Assembly (NCBI RefSeq): GCF_030247195.1
Contig: NC_080671.1
Location: 28,699,543 to 28,763,542 of the forward strand
DNA: 64,000 nt
Source of the DNA: Topomyia yanbarensis
Taxonomy: Eukaryota > Arthropoda > Insecta > Diptera > Culicidae
Reading direction: 5' to 3'
Part shown: one piece after another, positions 57,355-64,000 of the stretch
How the letters are laid out: every line of letters begins with the position of its first letter
How positions within the stretch are numbered: position 1 is the stretch's first letter
Notes under the pieces: model-generated
What the model was told of the DNA's origin: nothing
What the model saw: the letters and a program-made list of their open reading frames with translations, nothing else
The model's database searches: none
Translations under genes and position numbers: made by a program

Positions 57355-58860
57355 TAAGAATTACTATTTTTCATCAGTTGCAGTCAGCCTCTTTCCGAGA
57401 AGTACAGCCAGGTTTAACTTCATATTTGAGTTATCAGAGGAACTTAGGGTAAAACGGGTACACATGTTTCGTGCGGATATTCTAGCTACCTTCAATTGAT
57501 TCCCTGAAGTATTTAACATAAAAAACATAAATAAGCGGCTTATCGCTTTCAGTCTCTTTCTGAAATATTGGGTAAGTATAATTTCACACAAGTATAAGGG
57601 ACAGAATTGGGGTAAAATGGGTCAACACGTTTCGTGCGGTCATTCCAAGTATTTTCAATCGATTCCCTAAACTGATTTACACAAGAGAAACTACTTTGGT
57701 GAGCCGCTTACAGCCTCTTGCTGAAATAATGAGTAAGCTATAACTTCACACATACATTATGTGAAGAATTGGGGTAAAACGGGTATACACGTTTCGTACG
57801 GTCATTCTAACTATTTTCATTCGATTTCCCGGAAGTTTTTACATAGGAATTGCTACGTTTCATCAGCCGCATTCAGCTTCATTCGGAGAAGCAGAGCTAG
57901 GTTTAACCTCACACTTGAGCTATGGGAAGAAGTTGGGGTAAAACGGATACAAGTGTTTTGTCCGGTCATTCGAACTACCTTTAATCGATTTCCTGGATTA
58001 TTTGGCATAAAAAAAATTAGTTTTGATCAACCGCTTTCTGCTTCTTTCTGAAATATTGAGTAAGGTGTATCACCACGCTTGTATTACGTAAATAATTGGG
58101 GTAAAACGAATACAAACGTTTCGTGCGGCCATTCCAACTATTTTCAACCGATTCCCCGGATTTTTCTATATAAGGATTACTACTTTTCATCAGTCACCTT
58201 CAGCCTCTTTTCGAGAAGCACAGTCAGGTTTAACTTTCCACTTGAGATATGGGAAGATTTGGGGTAAAACGGGTACACATGTTTCGTGCGGCCACTCTAA
58301 CTATCTTTAATCGATTTTCCAAAATTTTTTGCATTAGAAATGCTACTTTTGATCAACCGCATTCAGCCTCTTTCTGAAATGTAGAGCCTGGTTTGACTTT
58401 ATACTTGAGTTATGGGAAGAATTGGGGTAAAACGGGTACATACGTTTCGGGCGACCAGTCTAACTATATTCAAACGATAACCTGGATTTTTATACATAAG
58501 AATCATCACTTTTGATCAGCCGCATATAGCCTTTTACCGAAAAATAAAGCCAGGATTAACTTCAAACTTTAGTTTTTCGGAGAATTGGGGTAAAATGGGT
58601 GTATACGTTTCGTGAGATTATTCTAAATGTCTTCAATCGATTTTCTGGACTTTTTTACATAAGAAATATCAATTTGTGTCAGCCGTTTCCAACTTTCTTT
58701 CGAGTTATATATTCAGTTTTGAAAATAAACTCAAACAAAAGGAGAATTGGGGCAAAACGGGCATGATAGCGTACCGTGCGGTCATTGTAAATACTAGCAA
58801 TCAATTTTTCAGCCCTTTTTACATAAGAAAAACCTTACCTGTTAAACGACATCCAGCCTT
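57355..58860 (+). repeat. satellite array, right half (mirror image, nine units)
   Basis: Anchors GGGGTAAAAYGGGTA lie at about 57439, 57606, 57768, 57934, 58097, 58258, 58423, 58584 and 58745. Units are most similar to their mirror partner and less so to their neighbours. For example, the unit at 57934 (ACGGATACAAGTGTTTTGTC) is the complement of that at 56783, and the unit at 58423 (ACATACGTTTCGGGCGACCA) is the complement of that at 56293. So the nine-unit array existed before it was duplicated in inverted orientation, or the arms have been homogenised. Confidence 0.85.
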
Positions 58861-58907
58861 TTCAAAAAAAGTCGCGTTTTGGGTCAATTTTTTCCCACTG
58901 TGCGTAG

Positions 58908-59801
58908 GGTTAACATGCGCAAGAAAATGATTGAACCAGTCCAAAAAAATTTCACTTGTCATGTAGCCAGATGGATTACAGTTAAACGCCGCGGCCCATT
59001 CGGCGCCCCTTTCTTTAGCAAATCGTGCATGCGTACACGGGGAAATATCATGTAAGGGGGCACATACTGCCCTGTAGCAGACATAGCCATAACTACTGTG
59101 GTCAACACACCTCTTTCACCCGAGGTTACTGATCCTACTTGCTTTTTTCCATTTTTGGCAGCAATTTTCTTCTTTTTGGGAGGGACCTACAAACGTCATA
59201 CCAATAAATAAATGTTTGAAAAATATGCAAGCAAGAGACAAGATTACCGTGCTGATTCCGGTTTCGTCAGCGTTGAATATGCGAGACGGGTGAAATTGTT
59301 TGCTGTCCAGAATATCTCGAAGAATATCATAAAATGTATTCACGGACGGTTTGTTGAACCCTCTTGCTCGGGCCGCAGATGTGGCTTCTGGTTTCCGAAA
59401 AGATAGGTTCGGATTCCGCTTCAGAAAACCGTCCAGCCAGTTTCTTCCTGCCATTTTGTGTCTCTGGCTAAATGGATGTGGCAATCCATTCTTCTCCGCC
59501 AACTCAAAAGCAAGCTTTTGAACGTCTTGCATGTTTATTCCATAAAATCTGGATTCCAAATCCAGCAAATGTTGTACCAGTTCTGTTTCCTGTGTCAGTG
59601 AGAACACTGGTTTCTTCGATCCAAGCCCTTTTTTGTTTGACGGCGAAGTTATCCATCGGGCAAGAGTTATTCTTGGAATGCCGTATTTAGTTGAAGCCGA
59701 CCGCACAGAGAGGATCCGGAACGAACGGCATGTTTTGCGGCAGACATTTGCGTATTTGTCCAGGATTGCCTTTGTGTTTTTCTTTTATAAACTCGTGGCA
59801 T
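58908..59801 (-). pseudogene. pogo-like transposase, N-terminal half (DNA-binding domains and first catalytic block)
   Basis: ATG at 59801-59799 starts MPRVYKRKTQRQSW, the usual opening of HTH_psq/jerky-type proteins. A single-base deletion near 59714 shifts the frame within SGS(L)SVRSASTKYGIPRITL. After that come the CENP-B-type HTH (LTQETELVQHLLDLESRFYG, GRNWLDGFLKRNPNLSFRKP) and the first catalytic motif FNADETGIST. A 61-bp intron (59247-59187, GT..AG) then leads into [40 protein letters not shown] and [20 protein letters not shown], ending HVNPT at the foldback TSD. The intron call rests on frame and family alignment. Apart from the frameshift and the foldback, the gene looks recently functional. 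Confidence 0.85.
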
Positions 59802-60261
59802 CTGAAAAACAAAGTTTCATTTATTATCCACATTGTTCATTTTGCCCCCACAACAAGCTGTTCATTTTAACCCCAAAGGACTCAATTTTTACAAAAACCA
59901 TGCAACAAAATGAATATCGAATAAAAATACTCACTTTTAACAGCAAATCATTAGTAATACCTTAATTTAATGTAATTGATCGCACAGTTCTAATAATTTT
60001 ATTGTTTTGCAAGAAAATTCGTTATTTTCCACGTACTGAATTTTACATCAACGTCGGAAACGAATAGAGGTTTTTGGTTTTATTTGTTTATTTTTACTTT
60101 TGACGGATAATGAAATACATAGGGTGGCGCACTAAGCTTTAAATACTTGAATGATAGGGTGGTTATGGTATTCGTTTTAATTTAAACTAAGAATGTCGTT
60201 GTTTAGATACCTGTTCATTTTACCCCCCCCCCCCCCTGTTCATTTTACCCACAGTTCCCCT

Positions 60262-60423
60262 ACTACTTACTATTTTGGGACAATATTAGTTTAGCAAATT
60301 TAGAAGCATTTATAATTGTTACCCTAATTTAGCAAAAATATAATGTATTTTAATTTAAATAGTTTAGAAATCTGGGGAAATAAAATTTAGGGAATAAACT
60401 GCACCGTCATCTGACACTATCAC
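60262..60423. other. AT-rich spacer, nothing recognised
   Basis: Short AT-rich gap between the pogo-like element and the next MITE, with no motif seen. Confidence 0.5.
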
Positions 60424-60426
60424 TAA

Positions 60427-61558
60427 GGGGCCGTTCATAAACCACGTAGACTTGTAAGGGGGACGGGGGGGGTCTGGTAAAAGTCTACGTTTGTCTACGA
60501 GGGGGGAGGGGGGGTTTTTGAAAAAGTCTACGTAGACTTTTATTTTTTGGTATTCTCGTATCACTAATTATATATCGGCTTATTCAGTATTTATGCAGAC
60601 ACTTCAAAGTTAGTACACTATTGAGGTAACTACTCGTTAAGCTCAACCCAGAACCCACGATTTTTTTTTTGGACATCACACGGTGATGTTTCTTGCGTAT
60701 ATTTTGATATAGTTTTGATCTAGGAATAATATAAAATGACAGTTCCAAAGACGATCGCCCAAAATTTCTCTCGACGGAAGATTTTGGCTGTGAAATCATC
60801 TGAGACACCACAAGTTAGCAGACATGCATGGACCAATAAATGCATGAACCATAAAAAGTTAAAAGTTAACTCCGTGCAAACTGGTTCTACTATATTTATC
60901 TTCGAAAATATTCGTAGTCAAACTTTGATACTTTGCCATAATACTCTTAGGTGATACGGCTATTAATTCCATAAGAAAAATAAATATTTTTGGGAGGATT
61001 TAAATAGCTTCGTTCCCTTCAAGCTTCGTTGAAATAAGGCAATTTAGATTATTGGATATTGGAATTTGTTCACGAAAAGTGAAATTTGTGTGCATATTTG
61101 GATTATTATTTTAGTCTAGATGATAGTACACATCGACAATATTATTTTGTAATTGTTTCTTATAATTTACCAATTTTGAATGTACCAGGTAAGCTCAAAA
61201 AGTGTTTAGCAATTCTGCATTGTTGGTGTAGGTCGCACTTCGGCCAAAATTTAAGCTAGTTATAGCAATATATCTTTTTACATATATTTGAGTGACTAAT
61301 CTTGAAAAGAAGTATTCCACTACACAAACGTTGGAAAGCACCTTGAATTGGTATTAATTGATTTCATCAATCATAGACAAAAAACCAATGTGAAAAACCT
61401 TTCTTTAATATTTAAAAAGCTTAAAAAAATTAAAAGTCTATGTAGACTTTTGATGTGGGAGGGGGGGGGGGTCTGGTAAAAGTCTACTAAGGTCTACTAG
61501 GGGGGAGGGGGGGTTAAAAATTCTCAAATTTCGGTCAACGTGGTTTATGAACGGTCCC
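60427..61558. mobile_element. 1.13-kb PIF/Harbinger-like MITE, TSD TAA
   Basis: Ends GGGGCCGTTCATAAACCACG and CGTGGTTTATGAACGGTCCC are near-perfect inverted repeats, with TAA at 60424-60426 and 61559-61561. Subterminal repeats GTCTGGTAAAAGTCTAC and AAAAGTCTACGTAGACTTTT, plus G-rich tracts, occur in both halves. Small ORFs inside have no transposase motif. A solo right end lies at 28850-28970. Confidence 0.8.
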
Positions 61559-61904
61559 TAAGTTATATCTCTTGAACGATTATCTTGCTTTCTGTTGCGA
61601 TCATAATCTTCCTCGATTATCGTCGGTATTGTCGTCAAGATTCCGTTCGCAAATTGGCTGCATTCTGGCATCGTAACAACCATTTTTGATCATTTAAATA
61701 AACATCTCACTAGATATCGTCACATTCCCTAATCCCAAATCCACGAACTAGAACCTCTACGAGGAGGGCTTGGCGACTAGGTTTCATGGGTAACGTTTTA
61801 CTCTCCAGGTGACTTGGATGAGGTCGTGGATAAAACAAGCTCACTCGTAGTAACAGCATGCACATAAACTTATTTGTTTCGAGTTATGCACCTTTGTGTT
61901 CAAT

Positions 61905-62125
61905 GGCTGATTCAGGGGAGGGGTTCTAGGGGGTCCGGACCCCTCCGAAATTTTCAACTTTTAGAGAAATTTTAAATGGATATCGTTCTGTTAAACTGTA
62001 ACCAATGAGTTTACACAATACATTCTTCAGTTTTAAACCAAATTTTTCACTTTCATTAAATTTAGACAATTTTTTTTATTAAATTCAGACCTATTCAGAA
62101 TTCTTTTTTCTGGATCCATGATTAC
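61905..62125. repeat. MITE-like repeat GGGGTCCGGAC...TCTGGATCC, copy 2
   Basis: Block order as at 26010-26222: GGGGGTCCGGACCCC, CGAAATTTTCAACTTTT, an AAACCAAATTTT block, then TTTTCTGGATCCATG. It is non-coding. Confidence 0.5.
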
Positions 62126-62216
62126 GTTCAGTACGATTGATTTTTTAAGAAAATTTCCTCAATAGATTCTAGGTGCTTAGATTGATGCATGCTTCGTATG
62201 GGAAATGACTATTCCA

Positions 62217-63830
<1,614 letters not shown>

Positions 63831-63835
63831 GTCTG

Positions 63836-63990
63836 GGCTCAGTTACCGAGCTCTGGAGGAGGACATTCCAATGGCCACCGAAGCGACCGACAACCGAGGC
63901 GTGCAGGCAGTAAGACGTGATGCACTTTTTAATGTCCCTGTCCCCGATGTGCTCGAAGTCGGCCAGCAGTGTCAGATTAGCGAGAGATCA
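63836..63990 (-). CDS. candidate host exon at the window edge
   Basis: The minus strand is open from about 63985 and reads SLANLTLLADFEHIGDRDIK, then KCITSYCLHASVVGRFGGHW and NVLLQSS, followed directly by a GGTAACTGAG splice-donor-like site. Codon choice (CTG, GCC, GAC, TTC, GAG, ATC, TGC, CAC) is strongly GC3-biased, as expected of mosquito exons and unlike the surrounding AT-rich DNA. The upstream boundary is unclear because a stop precedes it near 63991. The plus-strand frame beginning ATGGCCACCGAAGCGACC (63870) is also open to the window end and is the alternative. Confidence 0.35.
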
Positions 63991-64000
63991 TCTTTCAGAC

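Larger units (their letters stand above)
55814..58902. mobile_element. 3.1-kb foldback element with CACAGTG ends, TSD CGTAG (Transib-like)
   Basis: Begins CACAGTGGGAAAAAA (55814) and ends TTTTTTCCCACTGTG (58902), bordered by CGTAG at 55809-55813 and 58903-58907. Excision with one CGTAG restores the transposase reading HVNPT|VDNPALL on the minus strand. The whole element is a palindrome centred near 57350. Each half is nine tandem ~163-bp units. Close behind the left heptamer (11-12 bp) lies CAAAAAC, reminiscent of an RSS nonamer; the right end has a weaker CCAAAAC at similar distance. No transposase is encoded. Confidence 0.8.
54350..60260 (-). mobile_element. pogo-like DNA transposon, nearly complete
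   Basis: The ends GGGGAATTGGTGGTAAAATG (54350) and CATTTTACCCACAGTTCCCC (60260) are imperfect TIRs, with TA at 54348-54349 and 60261-60262. The word GGGTAAAATGAACA is iterated near both ends (54365, 54547, 54573 and 54601; inverted around 59826, 59850, 60210 and 60237), presumably transposase-binding sites. It encodes a DDE_1-type transposase on the minus strand. Without the inserted foldback (55814-58902) the element would be about 2.8 kb. Confidence 0.85.

Noticed and set aside
55940..58860. Regularly spaced repeats that might suggest a CRISPR array
   Set aside because: Units are contiguous ~163-bp tandem repeats with no unique spacers, arranged as a palindrome in a eukaryotic transposon.
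58930..59130. Treating the ORF ends near the foldback as the true ends of the transposase
   Set aside because: The 5-bp duplication and restored family motif show that the coding sequence is continuous across the insertion.

Overview
The window looks like a gene-poor, repeat-dense stretch of a culicine mosquito genome, most likely Aedes. Three things suggest this: the AT-rich background, a transcribed-looking repeat family carrying the motif GGCCCGGAGGGCCGAG next to (GTATGT)n microsatellites, and mariner remnants of the D37E type. I found no complete host protein-coding gene, no rRNA and no functional tRNA. Nearly everything recognisable is a transposable element. Many elements are inserted inside one another, and the order of insertion can be read from target-site duplications (TSDs).

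Layout. 0-1.4 kb: remnant of an RNase H-bearing non-LTR retrotransposon (minus). 1.4-7.5 kb: a diverged direct duplication; one copy carries an 800-bp insertion of the abundant GGCCCGGAGGGCCGAG family (called family E here), and the other copy keeps the empty site. 8.7-14.3 kb: a 5.65-kb inverted repeat with 2.2-kb near-identical arms built from family E. 15.6-17.1 kb: SINE-like element, small hairpin MITE and an RT remnant. 17.07-23.40 kb: a 6.3-kb hAT-like element (8-bp TSD) holding family E copies and a 1.8-kb foldback element with RSS-heptamer-like ends (CACAGTG) and a 5-bp TSD. 24.8-34 kb: hAT MITE, two mariner pseudogenes, diverged tandem repeats, a non-LTR tail and an unassigned GC-richer block. 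35.3-38.9 kb: decayed Ty3/Gypsy pol interrupted by a 721-bp insertion. 41.1-48.9 kb: a minus-strand non-LTR retrotransposon split by two TA-flanked elements; one of these holds a Harbinger-like element, which in turn holds another non-LTR remnant. 49-50.4 kb: a Mutator-like MITE with an internal 111-bp-arm palindrome, and another TIR element. 52.7-53.8 kb: TTAA (piggyBac-like) and hAT MITEs. 54.35-60.26 kb: an almost intact pogo-like DNA transposon whose transposase gene is split by a 3.1-kb foldback element. 60.4-61.6 kb: Harbinger-like MITE. 62.2 kb: (TA)n. The last 1.5 kb has no recognised repeat and may hold one host exon at the edge.

Main result. Two large foldback elements (21593-23366 and 55814-58902) end in CACAGTGG/CCACTGTG and are flanked by perfect 5-bp duplications (CGCCG; CGTAG). 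This pairing is the hallmark of the Transib/RAG group. Removing the second element together with one TSD restores the reading frame of the pogo transposase, so its ends are known to the base. Its body is 9+9 units of a ~163-bp satellite (alternating A/B dimers) arranged as a mirror palindrome. A second theme is that several TA-flanked families starting GGGG, and the satellite, all reuse a GGGTAAAA/GGGTAACA word as iterated subterminal repeats, which are candidate transposase-binding sites.
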